Assembly (NCBI RefSeq): GCF_000756385.1
Contig: NZ_JNFC01000073.1
Location: forward strand, 56,148 to 120,147
From: Sphingopyxis sp. LC363
GTDB lineage: Bacteria > Pseudomonadota > Alphaproteobacteria > Sphingomonadales > Sphingomonadaceae
DNA: 64,000 nucleotides
Reading direction: 5' to 3'
Position 1 is the stretch's first letter, and every line of letters begins with the position of its first letter. Positions 53,100 to 61,440 of the stretch are shown here, in pieces. The translations under genes and the position numbers were made by a program. The notes below the pieces were generated by a model. It searched no databases and was not told the origin of the DNA. It saw nothing but the letters and a program-made list of their open reading frames with translations.

Positions 53100-54335
53100 A
53101 TGGCAAAAGGGCCCGTGACCATGCCGGGAAAGAGGCTCGTCCTCCTGCTCGACGGCACCTGGAACAGTTCCGAAGACAATACGAGCGTCTGGCGGCTCAG
53201 CCAGCTCGTCGCGCCGCAGGATGCGGCGGGTGTGCCCCAGCCTTGCTATTACACCGCCGGGGTCGGCACCCCGCGCGGCGAACGCATCCGGGGCGGCGCG
53301 CTCGGCTATGGCCTCGATCGCGACGTCATCGGCGCCTATCGCTGGTTGATGGGTCACTACGACCAGGGCGATCAGATATTCCTCTTCGGTTTCAGCCGCG
53401 GTGCCTTCACCGCGCGCAGCGTTGCGGGCATGATCGCGCGCTGCGGCCTGTTGCGCCCCGGCTCGCCGCTCTCGGTCGAGGAGCTTTACGAACGCTATCG
53501 GCTCGACGACAGGGCGCCCTCTTTCGTCGAACTGCACCAGACGAAAAAGCTCCCGCCCGGGGAAAAGCGCCTGCTGCGCCACTCGCGGCGCGTCCCGGTC
53601 AAGATGATCGGCGTTTGGGACACCGTCGGCGCGCTCGGTATTCCGTTCGGCAATATTCCCGGGATCAGCCGCCGACGCTTCGGCTTTCACAACACCCGGC
53701 TGTCGGCGATCTTCGAGCATGCCTATCAGGCGCTCGCGCTCGACGAGCATCGCGCGGCGTTCGCGCCGACGCTCTGGACGCGCTTCACCCCCGACACGCC
53801 CGATCCGCCGGGCAAGCGCCGCGTCCGGCCGACGATCGTCGAACAGCGCTGGTTCGCGGGCGCGCACGCCAATGTCGGCGGCGGCATTGCCGGCGACGAC
53901 CTGCCGCAGCTGCCACTCGCCTGGTTGATGAAAAAGGCCAGCGATCTCGGTCTCGCCTGGCGCGGCGAAGTTGTTCCCACCGGCCATGAGATCGGAGCGC
54001 CAATCCACGACAGTTTCAGGAGTTTTCTGGGGGGCTTCTATCGCATCTTCAAGCTTGGTCGACGCTTTCACCGCCGTGTCGCCGCGCCCGCCGTTCCGGG
54101 TGAAAAAGGGACATGGCTCAGCGTCAACGAAACGATCGACGCCAGCGTGTTCGACCGCTGGCGCAAATCGTCCGGATATCGCCCGCCCGACCTTCGCCGT
54201 TGGGCGGCGGAGGTTCGCATGGATCCCGCCAAATTACGCGGCACAGTCGATGCGCGAAGCGGTGCGGTGATCGAGCCGCCCGCGTCGCTCGCCCCGCGAG
54301 CGCCACGACGCACGTCGGCGAAGAAACGGGGCTGA
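53100..54335 (+). CDS. DUF2235 alpha/beta hydrolase (Tle1-like phospholipase fold)
   Basis: 411 residues from the ATG at 53100 (GGGAG upstream; 53082 also in frame). DUF2235 signature: KRLVLLLDGTWN at the start, nucleophile S99 in FGFSRGAFTARS, aspartate in GVWDTVGALG and histidine in GAHANVGGG. The fold includes type VI secretion effectors Tle1, but there are no T6SS, VgrG or immunity genes beside it, so a housekeeping lipase or esterase is just as likely. No signal peptide. Confidence 0.85.
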   Translation: MAKGPVTMPGKRLVLLLDGTWNSSEDNTSVWRLSQLVAPQDAAGVPQPCYYTAGVGTPRGERIRGGALGYGLDRDVIGAYRWLMGHYDQGDQIFLFGFSRGAFTARSVAGMIARCGLLRPGSPLSVEELYERYRLDDRAPSFVELHQTKKLPPGEKRLLRHSRRVPVKMIGVWDTVGALGIPFGNIPGISRRRFGFHNTRLSAIFEHAYQALALDEHRAAFAPTLWTRFTPDTPDPPGKRRVRPTIVEQRWFAGAHANVGGGIAGDDLPQLPLAWLMKKASDLGLAWRGEVVPTGHEIGAPIHDSFRSFLGGFYRIFKLGRRFHRRVAAPAVPGEKGTWLSVNETIDASVFDRWRKSSGYRPPDLRRWAAEVRMDPAKLRGTVDARSGAVIEPPASLAPRAPRRTSAKKRG

Positions 54336-54344
54336 TCGAGCAGC

Positions 54345-54424
<80 letters not shown>

Positions 54425-54461
54425 ACGCTGCGGGCGCCTTAGACAGGCTTTGACGCCAAGT

Positions 54462-55937
54462 CTATCCCGCAGACGTCGCAATCAGCCGCGCATAGAAATC
54501 GATCATGCGTTTGAAGCTGTCGATCGTCATATGTTCGTTGGTGCCATGGATCATCGCGGTTTGCTTCAGCGTGAAGTGCATCGGCATGAAGCGGTACACA
54601 TCCTGTGAAATCGGCTCCATGCTGCGGCTGTCGGTCGCGGCGACGACCAGATAGGGCGCGACGACGGCGCGAGGCGTATCGGCGCGCGCGGCCGCCACCA
54701 CATATTTCCAGCCTTGCGAGTTCGTCGACGACACGCGTGACGGCTCGTTCGGCGGCTTGACCCAGCTGAGCTCGACCGGCGCGTCGCCCACCGCGGCCTT
54801 TGCGCGCGCCATGACGTCGGCGGAGCTGTTCCACGGCGCGATGCGATAGTTGATCAGCGCCGTGGCCGATTGCGGCAGGACATTCTCCTTGGGGCTGCCC
54901 TGCAGCATCGTCGGCGCGATCGTGGTGTGAAAGGCGGCCGCCGACGAGGGTGACGTCGATAACTGGTTCTTGACCAGGTAGCCGAGCAGCCACTTGTTCG
55001 CGACCGCCATCTTCGTCGTCCCGCCCTTGTGCGCGGCGAGCGCCTCGATCATTGCCGCGCCGGGCCCGCGCATCTCGATCGGGAACGGCTTTTCGGTGAT
55101 CGCGAGCACCGCGCGCGCGAGCGTCGTCACGCCGGTATCGGCCGGCGGCATCGAACTATGCCCGCCCGGCGCGTTGGCGGTGACTTTCAGCGTCGCATAG
55201 CCTTTTTCCGCAACGCCGATCAGGATGGCGGGCCCGTCGATCACCGGCGTATCGAGCAGCACGACGCTGCCTTCGTCGAGTGTATAGAGCGCGCGAACGC
55301 CTTCAGCTTTCAGCTTCGCGGCTGCGGCGACCGCGCCCGAACCGCCGGCTTCCTCGTCGTGCCCCGACACCAGATAGATGCCGCGCTTCGGCTGGAAGCC
55401 CTGCTTTGCCAGCGCCTCGATCGCCTCGAACAGGCCGATCAGCGATCCCTTGTCGTCGACCGTCCCGCGCCCCCACACCGAATTTTCGGCGATCGTTCCG
55501 GCGAAGGGCGGATATTTCCAGTCCTTTTCGGTCCCCTCGGTCACCGGCACCACATCCTGGTGCGCCATGAGAATGATCGGCGCCAGCGACGCGTCGCTGC
55601 CCGGCCAGTGATAGATAAGCGTGCGGTTCGGCAGGATCGTGCGCGTCATCGCGTCGTGCGTCGCGGGATAGGTCGCCGCGAGCCACGCGTGCAGCCTGTC
55701 CCATTCGGCGATGTCGTTGTCGGCCGCGTCCTGATGCGAGATCGTCGGAATCTGCGCCGCCGCGCTCAGATGCGCGACCGCGGCGTCCAAGTCATAGGCC
55801 GGCACCGCGGCAAGCCGGACGTCGCTGCCGTCGGCGATATTCTTTGGCGCAAAGTTCGCGGTGCGCACCGCCACCGTTCCCGCCACGACCGCGATGACCG
55901 CAAGCCCCCCGGCCAGGATGGCCCGACCTTTCCCCAT
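54462..55937 (-). CDS. M20 family metallopeptidase, carboxypeptidase S-like
   Basis: 491 residues from the ATG at 55937 (AAGGAGAGG). N-terminal anchor/signal helix (about 7-27), then the M20 zinc domain: AHQDVVPV (His ligand), [10 protein letters not shown] (bridging Asp), [11 protein letters not shown] (catalytic Glu pair), with a lid dimerisation domain in the middle. The CPS1-like size and the exported N-terminus suggest periplasmic peptide trimming. The C-terminal histidine ligand lies in IHGTNEHM. Confidence 0.88.
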   Translation of the reverse strand: MGKGRAILAGGLAVIAVVAGTVAVRTANFAPKNIADGSDVRLAAVPAYDLDAAVAHLSAAAQIPTISHQDAADNDIAEWDRLHAWLAATYPATHDAMTRTILPNRTLIYHWPGSDASLAPIILMAHQDVVPVTEGTEKDWKYPPFAGTIAENSVWGRGTVDDKGSLIGLFEAIEALAKQGFQPKRGIYLVSGHDEEAGGSGAVAAAAKLKAEGVRALYTLDEGSVVLLDTPVIDGPAILIGVAEKGYATLKVTANAPGGHSSMPPADTGVTTLARAVLAITEKPFPIEMRGPGAAMIEALAAHKGGTTKMAVANKWLLGYLVKNQLSTSPSSAAAFHTTIAPTMLQGSPKENVLPQSATALINYRIAPWNSSADVMARAKAAVGDAPVELSWVKPPNEPSRVSSTNSQGWKYVVAAARADTPRAVVAPYLVVAATDSRSMEPISQDVYRFMPMHFTLKQTAMIHGTNEHMTIDSFKRMIDFYARLIATSAG

Positions 55938-56007
55938 GTCCCTCTCCTTGCTGACGGCGCAATGGACCGCCATCGGTCAGGATTTGCAAGGGAAATGGTG
56001 AAGGGAG

Positions 56008-56083
56008 TGGTGGGCCCGGCAGGACTCGAACCCGCAACCTAGCCGTTATGAGCGGCCAGCTCTAACCATTGAGCTACAGGCCC
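56008..56083 (-). tRNA. tRNA with CAT anticodon, probably tRNA-Ile2
   Basis: 76 nt with encoded CCA. Acceptor GGGCCTG/CGGGCCC, D arm GCTC...GAGC, anticodon stem GGCCG/CGGCT around loop CTCATAA, T arm GCGGG/CCTGC. The short D loop (AATGGTTA) and acceptor sequence look like lysidine-modified tRNA-Ile2 rather than elongator tRNA-Met; this is a judgement by eye. Confidence 0.85.
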
Positions 56084-56152
56084 CCTCTCGAAACCCGGTC
56101 GGGGAATGTGCGGGCGATAGCGGACGGCGCGTTGCGTTGGCAAGCGCCAACC

Positions 56153-57175
56153 TCAACGCGCCGCCTTGCGCTCGGCCATCGCCAATATTCCGGCCGCGGT
56201 CGTCGCCTCGATCCCGCGCCGCGCGAGATGGCCGAGCACCACGTCCCACCAGCGATAGAAGAGATCGAGATCGGCCTGGCTGCGAACATAGGGGGTGTTT
56301 CCCGGCTGCAGCGACGGCGAATGGAAGGAGAAGTTCAGTACCGGCAGGCGGAGGTCTATGGCGATGTCGATCGCCCGGCACGCACGCTGGGCCGGGATGC
56401 CTTCGGGGGTCAGTGCGATCCGTTCGACGAGGCCGAGGCGCGCGAGCGCGGCGCCGGCATGTGTCCCTTCGCGCGCGACCCGGTGATAGATGCCGCGGCC
56501 GGCGCGGCCCAAAAGGCCGCCGAACACCGTCGTAACCGGAACCTCCAGCACCGCGCCCTGTCCCGCCTTGACCCACCAGGGATGAAGCGGCGCGTCGCGA
56601 TAGTCGGGGCCATGGCCCGCGCGATAATCGAAGCCGCTTCGGACCGATGTGTCGCAACGAAATCCCAGTTCGGCGAGCATCGCCGCCGTACCGGAACCAA
56701 GCCCATAGCGCCCGGCGCGATAGGCCGTCGGCTGAACACCGAACCGATCGCGGATCCCATCGCGCAGCGCGGTCATCTTCGCGCGTTGCAGGCCCGGCGG
56801 CAGGTTGCCGGTATAGCTGTTCCGCGCATTCACTTCTTCATCGTGCGGCGGCGTGACCCACGGGTGAAGCTGCGCGCCGATCTCGCAGCGCTTGGCCTGC
56901 TGCGCGGCGCCGAGTATCTCGGCGGCGCGGTCGTCGGCGACGATCGGCCAGTCAACGAGATAGATGGGGTGCACCCCCGCGCGCTCGAAATAGCCCTGGC
57001 ATTCGGCGAGCGCCGGGACCGAGGCAAGGCGATAGCCGGTGCGCGCGAACGGCGCATCCCAGTCGAAATCCTCCTCGGTGTCGATCGTGACCCAGAAACG
57101 CGGCTTCTCGCCCGAATCCAGTGCGATCATTTCCGACGCGGCCGGATATGCAAAGAAACTGCCCGCAGGCTGCAC
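56153..57175 (-). CDS. WalW-like polysaccharide deacetylase family protein
   Basis: 340 residues from a GTG at 57175 with a strong AAAGGGGGG site; an ATG at 57130 would trim 15 residues. NodB-like barrel: FWVTIDTEEDFDW near the start (metal aspartates), GAQLHPWVTPP (histidine block) and YRAGRYGLG. WalW is a protein seen in sphingomonad cell-wall or capsule gene sets; its substrate is not known. Downstream of the degenerate kinase gene by 34 bp. Confidence 0.8.
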   Translation of the reverse strand: MQPAGSFFAYPAASEMIALDSGEKPRFWVTIDTEEDFDWDAPFARTGYRLASVPALAECQGYFERAGVHPIYLVDWPIVADDRAAEILGAAQQAKRCEIGAQLHPWVTPPHDEEVNARNSYTGNLPPGLQRAKMTALRDGIRDRFGVQPTAYRAGRYGLGSGTAAMLAELGFRCDTSVRSGFDYRAGHGPDYRDAPLHPWWVKAGQGAVLEVPVTTVFGGLLGRAGRGIYHRVAREGTHAGAALARLGLVERIALTPEGIPAQRACRAIDIAIDLRLPVLNFSFHSPSLQPGNTPYVRSQADLDLFYRWWDVVLGHLARRGIEATTAAGILAMAERKAAR

Positions 57176-57209
57176 GACGCCCCCCTTTGCCAGCCACCGG
57201 CCCGCAGGC

Positions 57210-58853
57210 CTATTCGCCCTGCTGCGCCTCCAGCTCGACCTCGGCCTTCGAGTTGGCGGAGGGCAGGTGCAAGGTCAAGGCGTTATGCCCGATATCGAGC
57301 CGTCCGCCGATCGCGCGGGCGAGGCTGTCGACAAGGCGGAGCGAGAAGCCGAGGCTGAGCACCGCGGCCCCGGGCGCTTCGCCCTCGGGGCTGAATCCCG
57401 GATCGAGCAGGTCCGCCGCCGTCGCGAAACGGATCGCCGCGGGGCGGACCACCCGCAGCTGGAGCATGTCGTCATGCCGCGACTCGGTGACGAGTTGCCC
57501 CACCAGAATCGCACCCGGTTCGGATACATCGACGAGCGCGGTGAGCAATCGACCGACCATACGCCGCACATTGGCGTCGCCGGCGAGCCCGAGAAAGGGT
57601 CCGCCGACGCGCGAGATACTGAGGTCGACGCGCTGGTCCGCCAGCAGTGCGGCAAGGTCGCGTTCGATCTGCGTCACGATCGCGCCGATGTCGACCACCT
57701 CTTCGACCGGTTGCACCAAGGGCACGGCATCGCTGCGCGCCGCGGTTTCGAGGTCGTCGATGATCGACTGCACCGACGCGGCGTCGGCGACGATCGCGTC
57801 GGCCATCGCGCGATAGCCATGGCTCACCGGCCCGAACATCTGGCCCGAAATGATCTGGGCGAAACCCGAAATCGCGTTGAGCGGGCTGCGCAGTTCGTGG
57901 ATCAACTGGCGGATCGAATCGCCCGAATCTTCGGCGGCAGCCGGGCTGTAGGGGGTTTCATTGCGATGCGGACGCCGCGCGCTCGCACGATAGCCGCGAA
58001 ACTGCCCGGTCGCCGGGTCGAACCAGGGCAGCGCCGAAAAGCGCCATTCGCCGGCCTCGGCGGGGGTTCCCTCCAGCAGCATGCGCGCGTTGATGATTTC
58101 CGCCCGCTGGCGAAAGGCGCCCGCGGCGACGCCGTCGGTGCCCGGCTCACCGCCAAAGGCCGCCTCGGCGATCGACAGCCCGATCACCGCGCCGCGTGTC
58201 ACCCCGTCGACCCAGTGAATCACGCCATCGGGCCCGGTTTCGAACAGAAAGGCGGCGCGCGGCGGTCGCGGCGTGGCTGCCGGCTGGCCGCGGGTCGACT
58301 GATATTTGTCGATCCGGCGGACAAGCTCGCTGATCTGGCTCGGGCCGCTATCGGCGACGGATTCGGGCGCCGCTGGCGCCACCGGCATCGGCTCCTCGAC
58401 CGCAACGCTTACGGGCTGCGGCAATGCTACCGACGCGCTGCCGAGGCTGGCCAGGGCGCGCGTGACGCTTTCCGGCAGGTCGCGGCGCCCGGCGAGCACC
58501 GACCGCGCCATCGCGCTCGTCGCGGGCAGCAGCGCAAGCCAGTCGGCTTCGGCCAGCCGCACTTCGCGCAGCATGATCGCCGATACCGCCGGAACATCGT
58601 TGGCATAGAGCGCGACGAGCGGTGCGAAGCGGCCGTGGGGCGCGAGCGCGCGCGCGCAATCGCGGCGGACGGATTCAGGGACCCGTGGCCGCAGTACGGC
58701 GAGCGCATGCAGGCTGCGGCGAATATCGTCATCGTCCAGTTGATTGCCGCGCTGAGCCAGAATATCGGAGAGTTGCCGCCAAGCGGTGATACTCGCGCGG
58801 CGATCCGCTGGCGCCTGGCGCAAGATGGTGGCAATCATCGAGTCAGCGGTCAC
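57210..58853 (-). CDS. Histidine kinase-like protein with degenerate ATPase domain
   Basis: 547 residues, GTG start, no membrane helix. An all-helical N-terminal part (about 1-145), a Pro-rich linker, a PAS-like domain (about 200-295), an intact H-box with H319 in IHELRSPLNAISGFAQ, then a HATPase-like domain in which the N-box (region 427-445) reads GDANVRRMVGRLLTALVD without the two asparagines, and no DxGxG or GxGxG loop is seen. It may accept phosphate or bind a receiver but probably cannot bind ATP normally. Shares the strand and a 34-bp gap with walW. Confidence 0.78.
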   Translation of the reverse strand: MTADSMIATILRQAPADRRASITAWRQLSDILAQRGNQLDDDDIRRSLHALAVLRPRVPESVRRDCARALAPHGRFAPLVALYANDVPAVSAIMLREVRLAEADWLALLPATSAMARSVLAGRRDLPESVTRALASLGSASVALPQPVSVAVEEPMPVAPAAPESVADSGPSQISELVRRIDKYQSTRGQPAATPRPPRAAFLFETGPDGVIHWVDGVTRGAVIGLSIAEAAFGGEPGTDGVAAGAFRQRAEIINARMLLEGTPAEAGEWRFSALPWFDPATGQFRGYRASARRPHRNETPYSPAAAEDSGDSIRQLIHELRSPLNAISGFAQIISGQMFGPVSHGYRAMADAIVADAASVQSIIDDLETAARSDAVPLVQPVEEVVDIGAIVTQIERDLAALLADQRVDLSISRVGGPFLGLAGDANVRRMVGRLLTALVDVSEPGAILVGQLVTESRHDDMLQLRVVRPAAIRFATAADLLDPGFSPEGEAPGAAVLSLGFSLRLVDSLARAIGGRLDIGHNALTLHLPSANSKAEVELEAQQGE

Positions 58854-59022
58854 GCGAAGTCAGCCCCACACCATCGGTCGTTGGTTAGCATATGTTTACC
58901 GGCTAGCGTGAATCCTCCGGTCATGAAAGTGTCTTAACCTTCCGCGTCGCATTGTGGGACAATTGCAATCGCCTGAAATAATATTATGGTCATCGCAATT
59001 TTGGAAAGCGGATGTTTCAACG

Positions 59023-59496
59023 ATGGCTAGTCAGAAATTCGATCAGATTGATTTGCAGATATTGGGCGAGCTGCAGAAAAACGGGCGGATGACGAATGTC
59101 GAACTGGCACAGATGGTGGGGCTGACGGCGCCGCCATGCCTCCGCCGCGTTCGGGCACTCGAGGAGTCGGGCGTGATCCGCTCCTACCACGCCGACCTCG
59201 ACGCCGCGAAGCTCGGCTATGGCATCACCGTCTTTGCGATGGTCAGCCTGCGCAGCCAGGCCGAATCCGACCTGAAGGCGTTCGAGGATTATGTCGGCGG
59301 CCTCGCCGAAGTGCGCGAATGCTATATGCTGAACGGCGAGATCGACTTCCTGCTCAAGGTCGTCGCGCGCGACCTTCAAAGCTTCCAGTCGTTTCTGACC
59401 GCGCATCTGACGTCGGCGCCGAACGTCACGAGCGTCAAGACGTCGCTGACGATTCGCACGGCCAAGCAGCTCGCGGGCATCCCGGTCGAATCCTGA
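59023..59496 (+). CDS. Lrp/AsnC family transcriptional regulator
   Basis: 157 residues from the ATG at 59023. N-terminal winged helix (DQIDLQILGELQKNGRMTNVELAQMVGLTAPPCLRRVRALEESGVIRSY region, about 6-55) and C-terminal RAM/AsnC effector domain. Similar in length to Lrp and BkdR types. It is divergent from the kinase-like gene across an AT-rich 169-bp gap with several ATTGCAAT/GCAATT motifs that could be its own binding sites. Ligand unknown. Confidence 0.9.
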   Translation: MASQKFDQIDLQILGELQKNGRMTNVELAQMVGLTAPPCLRRVRALEESGVIRSYHADLDAAKLGYGITVFAMVSLRSQAESDLKAFEDYVGGLAEVRECYMLNGEIDFLLKVVARDLQSFQSFLTAHLTSAPNVTSVKTSLTIRTAKQLAGIPVES

Positions 59497-59510
59497 TCCT
59501 CCGGGCATGA

Positions 59511-59549
59511 AAAAGGGCACCGTTCCGGCCCGGAGCGGCGCCCTTTTCA
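59511..59549. terminator. Bidirectional terminator
   Basis: Stem AAAAGGGC(A)CCG...CGG(C)GCCCTTTT, 59511-59549, with A-run and T-run on both flanks. Serves the Lrp gene and, on the minus strand, the TPR-like gene that ends 14 bp beyond. Confidence 0.85.
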
Positions 59550-59562
59550 TTGACCGCCGGGT

Positions 59563-60882
59563 TCAGTTGCCCGTGGCGGACGTCGCCGCGGGCGCAGCCG
59601 GAGCCGCGGCGGCAGCCGGAGCCGTTGCCGGCGTGTCGATCTTCACCGTCCACAGTTCGGCAAGCCGCTTGCGGGGCCCGGTCACCTGCGCAAAGCTGGC
59701 CTTCGCGCCGGCGGTGTCGCCCGACTGCGCCTGCGCCACACCCAGGCGATAGGTCCACAGGTCCTTGTCGCCGCCGGCGGCGAGTGCCGCCTTGTAAAGC
59801 GGGATGGCGTCGGCGTAGCGGCCGTAACCGACCATCGCGTCACCCGTCGCTCCCGCGACCTTGGGGTTTGACAGCGTCGACGGCTTTTGCGCATAGGCGG
59901 TGAGCGTCGATTCCTCGTCGCCCATACGCTCGGTCTGGCTCTTCAGAAGTTCGTTGAACTTCGCGTCGCTGGCGGGGATCACATTGCTCTGTTTGCCGGC
60001 CTTGATCAGCGCGACGACCTCGCCCGGCAGCGCGGCTTCGGTCGCGAGCGCCGCATATTCCGCATATTCGGGACGCTCCTGCATCGCCCCGGTGGCGCGC
60101 ATCAAGCGAAAGATGTCGAGCCCGATTTCCTTGTCCTGATTAGACTGCAGCGCGATGAACAGCGTCTGGCGCCAGACCGTCGGCTGGTTGTAGTCGCGCA
60201 GGCGCAGCGTCATGAGGTCGAGCACCTCATTGTTGCGCTTGGCGGCCTGCAAAGCCTTGATCGGGCGGACATAGAGTTCGTCGGAGGGCCGTTGCCCCGC
60301 GGCGCGGCTCGCTTCGATCGCGGCCTTTGCCGTCGCGAGCCCCTGCTCGACCTGCCCGGCGTTGAGATAGCTGTCCATCAGGAGGACCGGCACATTGGGC
60401 TCGGTCGAACCCGCGGCCTTCGCGGCCTCGAGCCGCTTGATCGCCTTCGGATAATCCTTCGCGCCATAGGCGAAGTTGCCCGAGAAGAAATTGTAGACGG
60501 CCAGATTCTCGGGCGGGGTGCGGCCCGAATCGAGCATCGCGTCGAGCGCCTGCGCCTGGATCGTCTGATCCTTGTTCAGGATGCCGAGCTGGAGCTGATA
60601 GAAAGCGGCGAGATATTTGTCGTCGGGCGTGGTGGCGGTGCCCTGCCCCTCGGTCAGCGCCGCCTGGAGCGCCGCGGCGTCCTTTGCCGTCGTCGCTTCG
60701 GTCATTTTCTTGAGCGCGGGCGCGAAGCCCTTGCTCGCCGACAGGCCCCCGCCCTTGGCTTCCTCGCCCTTTTTCGGCTTTTCCTTCTTCTGAGCGGAAG
60801 CCGGCGCCGCGGTCGCCATCAGCGCACAGCCCAGCACGGCGGCCATTGCCGTTGCGGGCATCGAGCGGAAACGGGTGAACAT
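59563..60882 (-). CDS. Secreted TPR-like repeat protein
   Basis: 439 residues from the ATG at 60882 (AAAGGAGAG site). Signal peptide about 1-29, a Lys/Gly-rich linker, then tetratricopeptide-like helical pairs between about 50 and 400 (NFFSGNFAYGAKDYPKAIKRLEAAKAAG, YGRYADAIPLYKAALAAGGDKDLWTYRLGVAQAQSGD), and an Ala/Pro tail. Periplasmic scaffold of unknown partner. Confidence 0.82.
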   Translation of the reverse strand: MFTRFRSMPATAMAAVLGCALMATAAPASAQKKEKPKKGEEAKGGGLSASKGFAPALKKMTEATTAKDAAALQAALTEGQGTATTPDDKYLAAFYQLQLGILNKDQTIQAQALDAMLDSGRTPPENLAVYNFFSGNFAYGAKDYPKAIKRLEAAKAAGSTEPNVPVLLMDSYLNAGQVEQGLATAKAAIEASRAAGQRPSDELYVRPIKALQAAKRNNEVLDLMTLRLRDYNQPTVWRQTLFIALQSNQDKEIGLDIFRLMRATGAMQERPEYAEYAALATEAALPGEVVALIKAGKQSNVIPASDAKFNELLKSQTERMGDEESTLTAYAQKPSTLSNPKVAGATGDAMVGYGRYADAIPLYKAALAAGGDKDLWTYRLGVAQAQSGDTAGAKASFAQVTGPRKRLAELWTVKIDTPATAPAAAAAPAAPAATSATGN

Positions 60883-61075
60883 CGAAATCTCTCCTTTGAA
60901 CTCGGCTACCATCGCCACACGCGCAAATCGGGCGCGCGCAGGCTCGGCCGCGCGTCGATAACGCGGCTAACCGCGTCGCGTTGCCATGGCAAGACAGCGG
61001 ACATCGATATTTCACTGGAGGAAAGCGGCTGAACGGGAATTGAACCCGCTTCACCGGTCCACGCATCGGGCGCGG

Positions 61076-61372
61076 TCAGGCGATCTCGTCGATCGTCCGC
61101 TTGATCTGGCGCAATATGGCGGGATCGCCCGGTGCGCCCGCCATCGCCGCTTCGGCGAGTTCGATCAGGGGGATGATACCGAACGTCGCGGCGAGACCTT
61201 TCAGGCGGAGCGCCGCCATTTCCCAGTTCGCGTCACAGCGCGCACGGCGCATCAGGTCGGACAGGTCGCGCGCGCTGCCGGTGAAGGCGCCGCGCAGGTC
61301 CATCGCCATCGCCGGATCGTCGCCGAACGCGGAATTCAGGTAACGATCGAGGGGGCCACTGTCGAAGGACAT
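61076..61372 (-). CDS. Hpt-like domain protein lacking the phospho-histidine
   Basis: 98 residues with the Hpt four-helix outline: RARCDANWEMAALRLKGLAATFG aligns with the canonical AHxLKGxAxxxG helix, but the histidine position is L55 (A54-L55-R56-L57-K58-G59). It may be a receiver-binding adaptor that cannot carry phosphate. Divergent from the TipN-like gene with a 68-bp shared gap, which ties the two together. Confidence 0.7.
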   Translation of the reverse strand: MSFDSGPLDRYLNSAFGDDPAMAMDLRGAFTGSARDLSDLMRRARCDANWEMAALRLKGLAATFGIIPLIELAEAAMAGAPGDPAILRQIKRTIDEIA

Positions 61373-61440
61373 TCCACAGCTTTGGCAGTCTGTGGTTAAG
61401 TTTCCGTTTCATGGCGGCTATTTGATGCTAAGATGGCGGG

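Noticed and set aside
53100..54335. Type VI secretion effector locus
   Set aside because: No T6SS structural, adaptor or immunity genes anywhere in the window.
61020..61062. Possible tRNA gene
   Set aside because: Only a T-arm can be drawn; acceptor, D and anticodon arms are absent.
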